Shown here piece after piece: positions 10,735-24,264 of a stretch of 64,000 nt of DNA. Every line of letters begins with the position of its first letter. The stretch's first letter is position 1. The notes beneath the pieces are model-generated. The model searched no databases and was not told the origin of the DNA. It saw only the letters and a program-made list of their open reading frames with translations. Both the position numbers and the translations under genes were made by a program. Source of the DNA: Gymnogyps californianus (taxonomy: Eukaryota > Chordata > Aves > Accipitriformes > Cathartidae); assembly GCF_018139145.2 (NCBI RefSeq), contig NC_059472.1, positions 101,444,877 to 101,508,876 of the forward strand, in the 5' to 3' direction.

Positions 10735-13700
10735 TTTGTTGCTTGTTCTAGTCCTCAAAATCCACAAACGTTTATATGCATCTGTAACACCTGTAAGTAG
10801 AAGCACAGTTAATTTCATACTGTGCAATTATCAAGACATGGAAGGAATACAGATGAGACAGATATTTAGAAATAACAGTATTCTCTCCTTTTTTATTCAT
10901 TAGTGAATCAAGGCAGTATTATACATATCAGACATAGAAATATGTATAGAGAGATATATACACATATGTTCAATATTATTAATTAAGGGCATTTTCAGCT
11001 GTCTGCATGCCCTTTAGCCTGATAGCTTATGTAGATCTAAATATGATACAGTGAATGTAAAGGAAATGTACTTTTATGAGGCTGCATTTAGAAAAAGTAT
11101 GCAAGGAATATGAAAATAATTACAGGATTTTTTTTTTCTTTTAAATCTGAAACCATACACTCACTATGGCTGAAGACTATCCACCTGTATTAAGGATGAA
11201 AACTACAGTATTCAAGAATTTCAAGATGAACAGTACCATCTTAACACATCCCTCAAGTAAAATCTGCTTGATATGAGGAAGTGCTCTTTTTGCTTTTATT
11301 CTGTGTATGTTATTGGCTTTCTCTGCATCACTTCTGCATATGATAGTCTGTGGAAGCGGAAAAAAAATGTCAGTGTAGGTTCAATTGTGAATTTTATGCA
11401 TATTTAGTATTTATGGTGGCACTGCTTGAGCAAGACTGTGATTAATGATCAGCACAACCCCTCTTTGCATAAAAAAAGGCTTCCTCAGTGGCAGAAATGC
11501 AGTGTATGCAATGGTGCAAATTTCAGATGACAATAACAATCAAGGCTCATTCTGGCTTTTTTACTTTCACGCTACTTGTATCATGCAACAGCACCAGTCT
11601 TTATCAAAAATTTTAGTTTCCTATGTCATGTAGAAAATATTCACTTAAGGTTTTCCTAAGTCATGTTTTAAATCTTATTTTCAAGGTATTGCAGCTCTCT
11701 TCTGAAAACCTGTGTGTTATATTCTAGAGTCTTGGCACAATGTTTTATCCCCAGCCACTTTCCAATTTATAGCTGCGTAACTGTTTCTTAAAGCCTAGGC
11801 TGTGGCTACTTGAAGACTGGGATGAGCTATGGCAAATGATCAAATTTAAATAAATATAGTAACACTCCGAATGCATAGTTAATTGGGTGCTCATAACTGT
11901 CACTGTAGTAAATAATGTTACAAATACTGTGGTGTCAGACATTTAGGCATTGTCTAGTGTCCTCTGATTTAAAGTACATTGAGGTTTCCTTCCTCCTACA
12001 GCACTACTTAAGCCTTCAAAAAAGTTGAATCAAATATTATTTTATCATAGAGGACTCGAAGGACTTAATTGACGATTTCAAATCAACAGTACAACAATGA
12101 ATTAGGAAGTAGTAAATTTCCTCTGAGCATAGCTTTGAATATTGGGATTTTAGGGTTTTTTACTGTAATATAGAAGCTTCGTCAAATTTTACCACAAATA
12201 CTTATCCATTTGGTCTGGAAGCTTTCAAGATTTTCCAACCTAAATATATCCAAAAGTGCATTAGTAACTGAGAATACCTTCAAAGGAAGCCCTGTCTCTG
12301 TAACTGTTTAGGAACTAGCGTAATGCCCATCATCAGAATACCAATGGTTTTAAAAAGAGAAATAATACCTTTTTCTTCTTCCTAGCCAGCACATGTTCAC
12401 TAGTCACGCATGAGTCTTGCTGATAAAGAATGAAAAGGAAGAGATTAGCTTTGTCTTTACATCTAAACATGAAGATGTGCGTGGACAATTTTATCCTCTG
12501 CATGCCAGAATCTAGGCCAGTTCCTCGTCAAACAATGACTCAGGAAGTTGGCTCCAATACTCTGGGGACTCTTACTATCAGGACAGACATGTCACAGGTT
12601 ACTGCAGCTACTTGTACTTCTGCCAAAGGGTAAAAAATAGTCTCCCCATCAACTCAAAATGACACCGTGCTCTCGCTCTTCTTCTCAGAAATTTTTCACA
12701 AAAAGTGCCACCAGAAAATGTGATTTGTGGAGTCCAAAATGCGTTGTCTAAGGCTCTCCTTCTAAATCAAGGGACGTCTTGATGAGCTGTACAGTGCATA
12801 GCTGAGATGATCAGCTCCGGGACATGTCTGCGCTCTCCCACTTGTATGGCAGACCTCCAGGGGCTGTGTTTGGGCTGAAATCCAGGGAATCTAGAAGCAG
12901 GAGCTCTAAACTGAATGTATCTGCACCACTTAGCACCTGAACTAATAACCCTGTTTAGCAGTGTGCTGTGACGTGGGCTTACCAGCCTCTGGGATCCAAG
13001 TCCCTTGTAAGGAAACATGCAAGTTTTGGAAATTAAATTTCAATTTAGGTGAAAATCTGTTTATGCTTCGAAAATAAAAATTTCCTTGAAATTTGTTTTT
13101 TACTATTGGATAGATTTCTAAATTCTTTAATCCCCCCCCCAGTTGCAATTACACTTTATAAGCTCCATAAATTAGTCTGTAAACAGCAAAGCTGTAGACA
13201 ATCTAGCATCTAAATTAGGCATTTATGGGATCCTGTGTCTCGTTCTTGTAGTACCCTGGGCACCTGGATGCAAGTCCTCTATCTATCTAATATTAGTATT
13301 GGCTGCATACTGCCAGTGTGAATTCAAACAAAAAGAAGCCTCCCTCTGGCTAAGCCATTCAATGCTGTGCCAAGCGTATCTCAGCTGGAAGTGGCTTTTT
13401 CCATATCTTCTCAATCTCATATGAATTGTTTTCTCTTCCAAAGGTTGTGAAATATCTGGGTCAGCAGGTATAATAGAAAAGCAAATGGAAAAAAAAAAGT
13501 CTATTTTTGCAACTCCTGAGCCCCGTTCCCAACAATTTATTGAAATAAGATGTCATGCATGCACATGTATCATTGATTTCAGATGTATGGTAAAGTTGCC
13601 AAAGATATACTCAGCAGAAATAACTGTAATTTTTTCAGATCTGCTCTTCTCCCTTCAACTTGGCCTCCAGAATAAGAATTCGGCACAAAGTGAAACATAT

Positions 13701-14560
13701 TTCATACTCCTGGGCACCTGCTGATGCGTCTCCTGTCTCTCAGCTCGGAGAGGATGGAAGGTTTGATGCAATCATGGTATCTGCCATGAGCTGGACTTGC
13801 TCACTTTACATCTTACTTTTTTGCAATTCTGATTTCTTTTGTAATCATTGTTTTAGCCCTATTCCCTATTTGATATTGAACTCTCTTGACACTGATGCAG
13901 GAGGAGCAAACAACATGCTATAGTGAGAGAAAAGACTGTTTTTCAGTGCTTTTAGCAATGTGACCTTAGGTATTGATTTATAGCCTGCTGCAGTGCTCTA
14001 GTGCAAAAGGGAACTGTGGTAATTAAGTTAGTATCTGCGCTTTCTAAAATAGTGCTGCGCTGCAACAAAAAGAGACCCTTTATTTTTCCTCTCTGCCTCT
14101 CAGTGAATGCAGATGCAGGCATTGCCCTTTGACCCCGTTCAGCTTTCCCCAGCTGCAGATTATTTTTCTCTCTCTGTGCCTTTAGGTGCTGATAGACAGA
14201 GTAGGACCCATTAATTCTTGTGTCTGACTTTCTTTTTTTAGTGCAGGCAATGGAGCAAATTTCTACACTTGTACCTGACTTTTAAAATATTGTGTGTCCT
14301 TATGTGGGTGAAAAAGAACAGTGGCCAAGGAAATATAGGCAGCATTAGAAAATTCAGCAGGGTGGGTGGTCATGAAGTGGCTCAGACTTGAAAGCAAAAC
14401 CTTTTGCATGAAAATTCCCACTTCTCAGCATGACACATTATTCTGAAACTCGTGTATAAGGTAACAGGGTAAACACAATGAGAAATCTCTTTTGTATTCC
14501 ATTACAGTCATTAGAGAAATAGGCCACAAAAGGTAATGGCAATAAAACTGAATACCTTGA
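10735..14560. other. Non-coding stretch, no recognised element
   Basis: The content is AT-rich unique sequence. It includes a nine-base C run (13132-13140) and an alternating AT/AC patch near 10935-10975. Short frames near 12430-13150 and 13485-13920 show no coding bias. Confidence 0.5.
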
Positions 14561-14564
14561 AGTA

Positions 14565-14660
14565 AGCATGTAAATTACATGCTAATGTATGCAAATTAGC
14601 ACACCATGTTCAATGTCCATAAAACTACAAAATATAGCTAATTAATGGTAGGTAAGTTGC
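14565..14660. promoter_or_regulatory. Candidate enhancer core with POU/homeodomain dyads
   Basis: A perfect 9-bp-arm palindrome (AGCATGTAA/TTACATGCT, one-base centre) occupies 14565-14583. It overlaps a second dyad GCTAAT...ATTAGC (14581-14600) that encloses a perfect octamer ATGCAAAT (14589-14596), the POU-factor site. A further CTAATTAATGG follows at about 14638-14648. Such overlapping high-quality sites are common in vertebrate developmental enhancers. The target gene and activity are unknown. Confidence 0.3.
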
Positions 14661-16050
14661 TTCATTTTATATTCACAGAGTTGCAGGAGGGGTAGTATAT
14701 TTTTGTAATTGTGGAACATTGGCCTTGGGGAATGCATCAAACATTCAGTTTCTCTCCTCTGGCAAATTCGTCCAGTACACTGGAAGTAATTGCCTTTCCA
14801 CTTCCTCGCCCAAGGTCTTACTCTGAGAGCAGGCTCCGAAATTAGAGGTAAAACAAAACAAAAAGGCTCCCAGTTTTACAATTACTTTCTTGTGGAAGTA
14901 GTTCTTATTAATGTTAATATAGTCTCTGTTCAGCGAAGTACCTATATGCATTTGGTACCCTTGGCATATCTAAATGGATTTAACGACTGAATCCCCAAAT
15001 GGATATAGACTTTGTGAAGCCCAGCTTTTTAGGCAATCTGTTCCCAGCAGAATTCACACTTCAAGCTCCCAATACAATGTAAAAATAGAGCATCTGAGAA
15101 CAGGTTCAGCAAAAGCAACGAACTGAGCATGGAGCAAAGTAACTCATCCAGGAAGAAAGGTGAAGGGAGCATGTGGGTCAAGCCCCGCTTCTGGCAGAGA
15201 CTGATAGCATAAGCAGACACAAACTCCTCTGCCCACATTCTTGATGCATGGGAAACAGCTCTGGTTTGAAAGCCATATCTATCCTGTGCCTGAAATTAAT
15301 ACTCCCATCTTTTAGACTATCCAGCCAACAAAGTAAAGGGGCCTGGGTCAAGATGGAACGAAGCCCTGTTAAAGGCACATGTGTGTGTGTGTCTGTGTGC
15401 AACCTCAGAGAAAGCTGCAATGGGAGTTGAATGGAAAAATAGGTATTTGAGGGTATACATAAATTTCTGTACAAGCAATCAGTAGCAGTGGATGGAAAGC
15501 CTGTGAAAGGTCTTCTGAGCTCCCTTCTGCTGTAAAGGTGCTCACCCCGCAATTTGAAGGAGCTCTCTGGGTGGCTATCTGTGTGCTGTGGGGCTGTGGC
15601 CATGCCACCCTCCTCTGCAGGTTCCTGGCGAGAAGCTCTGTTGAGCCCATGCGAAGGCAGGTCAGCTTAGCCGCTTTGCAGAGCTTCAGGCATCATCCGA
15701 GCTGGTGGACGTCTTCTAGATACAACACCTGTGCCCCTGTACCAGAGCAACTCCAGGATGTCCTGCTTCCCCCCACTGTCCTTCTACCGCAGTGGCTGCT
15801 TCTCTCTGCAGAGGTCCAGTGCAGCAGAGGAATGAACAGTTTGGAAACAAACTCCACTCGTGTCATGGATGAAGAGAGGTTGTGTTTTGTGCTGGGTCTT
15901 ATTTGATAAGCACTGAGATGAGTAATAGTGATGAATGTAATATGTCTTAGGTACCTGAGACAGAGATTATAATTTGCCAAATACTTTTCATGAGCCAGCG
16001 GTTCTCCTTCTGGAAAGCTCTTCAGTTTCAAACCAAAACTTTTATCTTAT
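14661..16050. other. Mixed-GC non-coding stretch
   Basis: The 15.5-15.9 kb part is more GC-rich than its surroundings. It carries open frames on both strands (about 120 and 140 codons). They overlap in opposite orientation and neither reads as a known protein. A (GT)n tract lies at 15380-15399. No firm feature was found. Confidence 0.4.
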
Positions 16051-16054
16051 ATGC

Positions 16055-16057
16055 ATA

Positions 16058-16089
<32 letters not shown>

Positions 16090-16094
16090 CACAC
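16055..16094. repeat. (GT)n(AT)n(AC)n compound microsatellite
   Basis: About five GT units run straight into about ten AT units and then ACACAC. The ends are complementary (GTGTGT/ACACAC), so the tract can fold on itself. Confidence 0.95.
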
Positions 16095-17645
16095 CTGTTT
16101 GGCAGCAGTTGAACTTTGATCAACTTCAGGTAAATTCTTACCTTGCACTTCATGTAAAAATTAACCCCAGTGCTAAACGTGTGCTTAAGTGTTTTCTGAT
16201 TTAAGATGGTTTTCAGGATCAAGGCCTTAAAGAGGACAAATGAGTGTAGCTGTTTCAGACACAAGAAAATGGAAGCTGGCAGAAAAGAGACGCTACAAAG
16301 AGGATAAAGCATGTAAAATATTGTAAGGACTTTTAAGTAGAAGAAAGAAAAAGATGTATGATAGAAGTAACAGACTTACAGAGGGAAGCAACATATGAAA
16401 ATAAATGTCAGAATAATAGAATGAGAAAAAAAAGGAAACAGAAAGTGGAAATAGGGGCTACTAGAATGTAAATTTAAGACTGAATGCCTCCTCTTACGTT
16501 AATAATCTAAATCACAACATGCCTGACTGATACTCACAAATTCAGCTTCTACTCTTATTTGTACCCATACTGCCTCCTGTTTTGTCATGCTTCCCTATGC
16601 TAGGGAGTTTTGAGAAAATGTGCTTGAAAGCCTCATATTGCAGGGACTCCCAATTACAGGAGGGATGCAGAAACACCTCAGAGTGCAGAGCTTTATCTTC
16701 TAAGGAATAAAGGAATAATTTGAGGGGGAATAATTCTAAGGAATGGGTTATCTAAGGAATAATTTTGCTCAAGACTGGAAGTTTAACTGCATGTAAGGCA
16801 TTTTTCAGGCTATCGAGAAACTAAAACTGCCTTGCCGCCACTGGGCATCAGTGCCTGTCACGGACAGCACTGTTTGGAGGGCTGCTGATTCAGCATGTGA
16901 TGTGCAGAGGGCTTGAGCTGATGTAACCTAGTGACAGCTATAAAAGATCTTCAATGATATACATATTGTAGTTTGATAGAAGAAGAAAGAGTGAGAGAGA
17001 GGAGTAGAAGGATCTGACCATAACCTCCTCCAATAAAATATTCTAGTACTAAAGCTTTTTTAATGTTTTCAGAGAGCTTCAGGCTAATCAGATACACGGA
17101 GTTATTTGCATCAGTTATTTACATCAGAGGCAATCTGGAAATAAAACTTTTTCTCTTCATCTCTGTCACCTTTTCACCCTGAACTAAAGCTATTAGAAAA
17201 GTCAAAGGTCTTTACCCTGGTTGTGACCATTAACATGGTCCTTTTCTCCCCTCCTGCTTTCCCCTGCTGCCCCGTGCTATATATCTTGGATAGACCACAG
17301 CAAATCTACAACTGATGGCCTTGTTTCTTTTGCTTTTTTGGCCCAGCACAAGCTCAATACCTGCACAAGAGGGGAGCAGGATCAGCTTGGGAAAGACAAC
17401 AAAAAGGCCTCTGCCAAAATAATAATCATAATATTAGCACACAGCTGTAGGGAGACATTTTTGGCATCCAGAGCAAATGCTACCCACTCTCTCCCCTCCC
17501 TCTGTGACCCCACTTCTGTTTTTTAGCTTTCCACTGGCTACCAAATTCTCTGCTTCCCTCAGTCACCCCTCTATGCCACTAACTACCTCCACAGTCCTGT
17601 GGTTGCTCCTTGGTGGTGGCAGCGACAGAAGCATCTAAAGGGACT
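16095..17645. other. Non-coding stretch with short internal repeats
   Basis: A purine-rich section runs from 16250 to 16470. Three copies of TCTAAGGAAT occur at 16699, 16735 and 16751, showing a small local duplication. No gene or transposon was recognised. Confidence 0.5.
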
Positions 17646-17649
17646 TGGG

Positions 17650-17672
17650 CGTGTGTATGTGTGTGTGTTTGT
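17650..17672. repeat. (GT)n microsatellite
   Basis: Short imperfect GT repeat with one AT interruption. Confidence 0.85.
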
Positions 17673-17757
17673 ACTCATGTGAGTCCGATATTCCTGCAAA
17701 CTTGAAAAGTGCTTCAAGGACCTGATACAATTTTCTTGATCTTGATCTCATTCATTT

Positions 17758-17813
17758 GGAGGGAGGAGGAGGGAAAAAGTGAGGGGGAGAGAGAGAGAGG
17801 GAATGCTGCTCTT
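17758..17813. repeat. Polypurine (GA-rich) tract
   Basis: The tract is GGAGGGAGGAGGAGGG followed by a short A/G run and a perfect (GA)n segment. The plus strand is almost free of pyrimidines for about 50 bases. Such tracts can form triplex DNA. Confidence 0.85.
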
Positions 17814-20800
17814 GGCAGAAGATACAGGCAATTGGCTGCTTTATGGCTTTGCCTTGATGTGTGTTTAAAAAACAGCCCAAAATTTGGCACAGCAAGATTT
17901 TTCCCACTTGTTTTACTTCTAAATAGTCTTCAAAAGCTTCCACAGGATATAGAATATTGCTTTGATCAGACGAATATACTTTGTGTTGAAGTTTCTAGTT
18001 AATACCGACTTCAATTCATAATCTGCCAATTTTTTAATTTCAGATTTGATTTCAAATTTTCTGTAGCCTGTAGACAATGGAAAAATATGACAATTTCCCC
18101 TGTGGATCATGTTATTTTACTGATGTGGGTTGAAGTTTTGGAAGATGGGGAAAGAGTGAGTGAAGAAAATATTATCAAACTTGCTTCTTCAGCAAAACGT
18201 AAGCATGACCAAAAGGCTGAATGTACACAGGGAGTGTATCCCAGACCAAGATGTTTTGGAAAACGTTCACAGCTTGAATTTCTTTCAGATAAAGCCCTCC
18301 TATTTGCATTCTTACCTGATCCTTATCTGAGCTATTTGAACTACTCACATTTGCGAAATTTTCTGGAAATGTCCAGGTATGGGCCGTCACGTGTGAGTCA
18401 CCATGCTTCCTGTTTCTGCTCAGTCATAAAACATCTTCTGACAGCACCCTTTGTCACGCTGCTTAGGACATTCATGATCTCATTTGGAGCCTAGAATGTA
18501 AACACATTGTTTTTTTCCCTCCATTAATGCTGTTTTTTGAGTATTTCCATGACCCAACATCCATTAAAGGTCAATAATAAAAAAAAGCCCCAACACTTAA
18601 ACAAACTTTAATTGTGATGCAGTGAGTCTGGGCCATGAATGCAGAGCTCAGATGTTTGGGACAGCATTTAATGCACATCTCCTTGCCCTCCAGGCTGTGT
18701 TACCGTCGTGTTTCTCACTTTGGCTGCTCTGGGAGTCTGTAAGGAAGATTTGCTCTCACAGAGTGGTTCTGCTCACTTATTTGACAATACCAGCATTGCA
18801 GTTTGTGTGTCACCTGCTCTTTTCAGTCCATCACAAATTTAACGCAGCAGTCACATACTTTTCATAGGCTGTCACAGTCGACAAGATGCTGTTCCTTCCT
18901 GCTGCAGTCTCAGGGGCTGGTGAGAGAGACAGCATTTTTAGGGAAGGATTTTGGATTCTGGACCTCATGTCACTAACCCAGAGTTGATAATCCTCAGGAA
19001 AAGAAGGACTTTTAATTATTTATTATTTTGTCTGAGGCAGTTATATATGGGATGATTTATTTAGCTGTGACATCAGTCAGTAGTTCATGTAAAGCCATAC
19101 TATTGTTGTAACCTGAGAACCATAGGTCTGCTCCAAGTTTCTCCAGTGTAAAAAGCTCTAAGAGGGAAGAACGGAGGTTAGGAGAGCACCAATAATAAAA
19201 GTGAATCAGCTCCAGAAAATTTCACACTGGCTTTTTAAGGAAGAAAACCAGAGTTTAAATGTGTGAGCCTGTGTCTTGAAACCAGTGGAAAGTAAATCAC
19301 TGACCTCAGCTGAAGAAGGATCAAGCTCAGATGAAAAATCTCTGGCCATATCTGCTAACTCTGCTAGGTTAATCCTAAGGAGCTTCCTCACAGAGCAATG
19401 TAGGGCATGTGCCATCCACCTCGTAAGATTTTCATGAGTCTCCAGGCAAGCTTGTTCACATTACAAGGGGCTGCTTCAAGCATCTGTGTCCCACAAGCCC
19501 TCTGGCATAGTCCTTCTAGACACAAGCCCCAGACCTAATTCATCTCCATCACACGCATACTGTAGACACCCAGCTGCCTCTCATCACTTGCATCCTACGG
19601 TGCCATGCTGATCCCCTTGTCCAGAGTGCAACCCGTAAAGATTGCAATAGAGGGAACAGTGGGCTGCCAGGTGCTCTGGCTGGGGGAAAAATGAACTCGC
19701 TGCCATGGGATAAGATGGTTCCCATAGGCCATATTAATGCAGGGGCTGTGATTCAAGACTAACGCCCTCAGCAAACACCCTGGAGCAGAAAACAGTTTTA
19801 CTTTATGGTGTATGTTACAGTATCCCACAGGGGGAAGCATGTTGTCCTCTAAACATGGAAAAAAAGAGAGCAAGAAGCTAATTCCAGACATAAAAGGCCA
19901 CCTCCATGGCCCTTTCCAGCAGCTTCTATGCAAGGCAGGAGAGGAAAGTGCATCCACTCCTTAGCTGCCACCCTGATCTCCTCTAGACCTGTGCCACAGC
20001 AGCTCAGCATTGACAAGTACACCATTATTTTTATCCTGGAGGTCAGCAATGTCATGTGCTTGTGATCTGTCCTCAGCTGCTAGACTGAGACAAATTGAAT
20101 TGTCCAGGCAACACTGCAGCAGTGGAGAAGCCCAGCTGTGCCAGGGCCATAAGCAGGACACTGTTTTCTGTTTGGTGCCCACTAGAAGGGAATTCATGTT
20201 ATTTACTAATAGTTCACCATATGTCAGGACTTCGCTGGTCAGTTCATGAGCACCACCTTGTGCTTTCCAGTATAGATGGGTGGCACACAGATGATGGGTG
20301 TGCAGAGCACACCTCTTAGCTGAGCCTATCCTATAAAGGACAGTGATTTCTGCCTGGGAATGTGAGCTGTGAGGGGCATCCTGTGCAGACTGGTGGGGTA
20401 CACGTTGGCAGGTGGAGGATGCTCCAGGCAGTGGTGCCTGACAAGGTGGTTCAGCCAGACGGTGTGTAGGGGACACTTTGGTGGGTGCCGTGAGAGCTGG
20501 GTGCTCCTGAAGTTTCCCATGTGGTGTTGCAGTCAGGGGAACTCAGGCAAGCTGGGAATACAAATCAGGGATCAAAACAGCGTGGATGCTCAGCCCCCAA
20601 AACTGCTGCCTGAGGTGCTTTAATAGGATGGTGTAGACACAGGCAGCCGTTTGTCCCCAGAGGGCATTACATGTTGCTTTTAACTCTACTTGCTCATGAG
20701 GTTTCTGCTGTGGGAGCATAATACGTGTTTCAAAGCCAAAGATATGTCACAGAAAGGTCCTAGTTCCTCCCCCCTCACCCCAGTTTTAAGCCATGGTGAC

Positions 20801-21530
20801 CTCAGAGAGCACGAGACTGTGTTTTTTATTTTTTTTTAATCTTTGTGAAAGGAGTCTTGTTTGCTTGCTGGCCCTTACACACCAAGGCACTGTTGTGTTA
20901 CTTAAAATTGTAAATTATGTCTGTTTAAGAAAATGTCAGTGTTTTTTAAAACAGAATAACAGAACTGGAAAAGACTTGGCTGTGCTGTTTGTTACACAAG
21001 TTGCAGGCAGGCAGAATGATGCATTCATCATTATGAGCAGATTCAAGGAGACTAATGACTGCCATACAATATAGCTTCAGTTCTTTCAAGTAACATGATA
21101 GTTGTTTCTTTGCTTGCCAGCAAGATTATCTGAGCAACGTTAATGCTCGTGCGCTGACGTATAGAGGAACCATCAATATGGAGCTGTGCCTACCAACAAT
21201 AACTCGCTGCCCCCACTTGCTAATTAAAATTACCTTTCTATCAAAAAAGAGGATTGTAAGATAAACACAGCTTTGATAGAGGGATATGATTTCTCTGGCA
21301 CCTATCATTTTGCATGTGGGTATTTCTTGTACACTCCTCAGGAGTTCTGTAAAACAGTTATTCAACTTTAGGATAGGAATAAGTTATAATGAGTATTCTT
21401 TGTTGCCAGCCTTTGAGAGCATGCTAGGAGGCTCTCTCATACCAGATAATACTGGTAAATGCTCAACAACCATGTTGCTTCCAGCATGGATACTCACTAC
21501 AAACCCCAGATCCTTTGAGAAAAAAAGTGA
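17814..21530. other. Non-coding stretch; 19.4-20.65 kb is GC-richer
   Basis: The 19.45-20.65 kb section is less AT-rich. It holds overlapping open frames on both strands, the longest on the minus strand at 19961-20476 (171 codons). The frames are cysteine- and histidine-rich in a way typical of random GC-richer sequence. I see no exon borders or known domain. A partly decayed, unrecognised repeat is possible here. Confidence 0.4.
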
Positions 21531-21531
21531 A

Positions 21532-21546
21532 GGGGGGGGGGGGGGG
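21532..21546 (+). repeat. Poly-G run of 15
   Basis: Fifteen consecutive guanines follow an A-run and GTGA. Such runs are prone to slippage and to G-quadruplex formation, and their length may be mis-sequenced. Confidence 0.9.
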
Positions 21547-23520
21547 AGATTTTTCTGCCTCACCACTGGCACCTATCCTCAAAGAAATCCCTCTTCTCCC
21601 ATCCCAAATGGAGACTTACCATTCCTCAAAATAGCAATAGCAAAACAAAAAGCAGCTGGATCTTTGCTGTCAATGGCTATTTTATGTGGAACAATATACA
21701 AACATTGAAGAGCTTAGACCAAGAACTGTTGCGCTTTGCAGTTTTTCTTCATGAAATGCCACAGGAAAATGGCCTAAACATCTGGACTGTTTCCCTGTAG
21801 TTGCATGAGCCTCTGGCTTGGCTTTGATTCACCTTAAATACCCAGAAGAAATGAGAAGAGGTGTACTGACTTTGTAGTGGCTGCTTTGTATATTTTTGTT
21901 TGTCCACTTGTTTGGAAATATTGCTCACTGCTTCTACTCTGTTCCTCAGGGGAGGTGCTGCCTTTCCTGTGTTTTTTCACCAAACATTGAGGTTAGGCTC
22001 TGCTCTTCAGTGGTGTCATTTTGGAAGCCCATAAGTGAGGCTTCAGCCACAAGAAAATGAAAAAGATTACATTTATATATATATGTTTTCTTACTAAATA
22101 AGGAGAAAAACTAACAGAGGGCTGCAAACTGGATTTGTCTGTGTGGGTGGACTGTGCTCAATGTGAAACATGTTTACCAAATTTTTTTCCCATGAGAATC
22201 AAAATTTTCCCCATCTGACATCCAGGTTTCTCATCAGAGGAACTGTGCAAATATGCTATTTCAGCCACCGTTTTGGTGACTCAGAGCTCTGGCCCCTCGA
22301 AGGTAACCGGTCTGAACTCTGATCGTCCTTTCGCCTTTCACGCTTGGCCACAGAGACTTGCCTGTGCACCAAGGACTAAATTTCTGGGGTCTCTTTCTGT
22401 AGGTATAGGTTTTGAAAACTTAAGATTTTCAGAAGAGACGTGAGGTCTTGGAGGTCTAATGCAAGGGATGTGAAAGTGGAAAGGGGCCTGATTTTTATAG
22501 AGTGGCTAGTAATTATTCTTGAAATTCAGACCACCTTTGAAACCTGAGATTCAGACTAGGTGTCCCTAAATACAGCTGAAAACTGCCCATGTATTTGTCT
22601 TAAGCTGGCATTAATGGGGACAATGATATGATGCTTATTTCCTAAATATTCTTCCAAGCCAGAACACATTCATCTTTGTGACCGCGTTGTCAACTTTTGG
22701 TTCGCAGGTGAATAGGAAGATCTGTGTTTTTTCTTGAATGTCTGACAGATTTATAGAAATCACACTCAACAGTACCAAATCTCCCTGAAAACATGGCTTT
22801 TGGATATATTGCAAAACAGGGAAAAAATGTCTTCTTTCTCTGGCTAGCAGCCACCAACTAATTTTAGCTGCAATCTTCAGAGGCTGTGGAGTGGGGATTG
22901 CCTCTTCCCCAAAATGTTATTTCCCCAGCCTTGACCCAGACTGGACCAAGTTGCTATTCACTGCTAAATTTGCTTGCGTGCAGCTAAAGCCTGATAATCT
23001 TAGGTCTCAACTAAGCCAAAGCTCTTTAACTTGTTTTACTCAGCTAGGCCATATTAAAAAAAAAACACAACAAAACACCAAACAAAAAACAACAAACCAG
23101 CTCATTACACCTTACTATTTAAGCAGAATTGGGTTGGGTTAGTAACAGTGCAGATACTGAAGAAAAGGCTGTTAATGTTTCAAGAGAAGGTGGTGCTTCT
23201 GGATCCCTTCTGAACCAACATTTAAGCATGGAGTTCATGCTGAAAAAGAGAAAAATAAGGTGCTATTTGTCTTTATTCACATTCCAAGGTAAATTTCACA
23301 TTTTGGGGGACCTAGTTGCAGATGTAATTGTATCTAGTTCTTTAAGTTCACTTTACTGCACTATTTGGATATATGCTAAGTGCCTGTGATGTGTAAGGTG
23401 CTCATATTAGTAACATCACACTGCTTAACAGCTGCTACCTTCCCTCCCAGAGAGGAGTCTACTGACAAGGGGAGGAAAGTCCTGATACTGCTCCTTTACT
23501 GTGTCTGAATATCATCTCTG
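21547..23520. other. Non-coding stretch
   Basis: This is unique sequence without a supported gene. An AT microsatellite ('tatatatatata') lies near 22074-22085. A (CAAAA)-type A-rich patch lies at 23056-23096. Confidence 0.5.
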
Positions 23521-23524
23521 CCTC

Positions 23525-23567
23525 CACACACACATATGTGTGTGTATATATATACATACATATATAG
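23525..23567. repeat. (CA)n/(TG)n/(TA)n compound microsatellite
   Basis: CACACACACATATGTGTGTG forms a near-perfect palindrome and is followed by TATATATATACATACATATATA. Confidence 0.9.
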
Positions 23568-23873
23568 CTTTCAGTAGGATTCCCAACAGATTAAAGGTTA
23601 TGTTTATTTTATAAGCATATTTATACTTCTTCTTACGTACAAACAAGTTTTCTTAAACTCATGTTTGTAATTCTCTAAATAAAACTGAAGACTATAACTG
23701 AGACTGCAGATTTATTATATATTTAGAATTATTTTTAGACATGACTGCATTTTTTCCCATCTTACTTACTTTTTCACCTTGTAGCTGCCCTCTTCAAACT
23801 GTGCTGAATGAACCAGTCCTTAAGAGCTAAAACATATTTCTGAAAACAGAATAGGAGCGTCTTCTAAAATGTG

Positions 23874-23906
23874 CAAAAAAAGAAAAAAGGAAAAAAAAAA
23901 AAAGAG
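23874..23906 (+). repeat. A-rich low-complexity tract
   Basis: Runs of 7, 6 and 13 adenines are separated by single or double guanines. There is no sign of a retroposed transcript upstream. Confidence 0.85.
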
Positions 23907-24264
23907 AGTTGTGCCCTCCTTTTTTTGCATGGCTCTGCTTCCCACCATTTTGGTTCTACTTCCATTTCTCACTGAGATCCAGGAGGACGTTCAGGTCTTT
24001 CATTTTAAATGCGGGAAGGAAATAGCTCATATTCCAGCAGCTGGCTTTTAGCTTCTCATCTCTGCTCTGACCTCACTTTCTTGCCTCTGTTATTGGGCAC
24101 AATCATTTTGTTTAACAGAGTGAGAAAGTTCCACAGTTAATTATTCTGCTGTTCAGTCCCCGTGTTCTTTAAGTCTGTCCTCTAATAATGAAACCTGGGA
24201 TCAGACAGCCACGTGAACGCTAACTTCATTCCTCAGCTAAAATACCATGCTTTATCTGGCTGAG
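23907..24264. other. Non-coding stretch
   Basis: No frame with coding bias and no recognised repeat. Confidence 0.5.

Noticed and set aside
15178..15906. Overlapping frames of 141 and 122 codons on opposite strands
   Set aside because: Antisense overlap, no domain, and no splice or promoter support.
19961..20476. 171-codon minus-strand frame
   Set aside because: It overlaps antisense frames in GC-richer DNA. It has no splice borders, no known motif and no clear codon bias.
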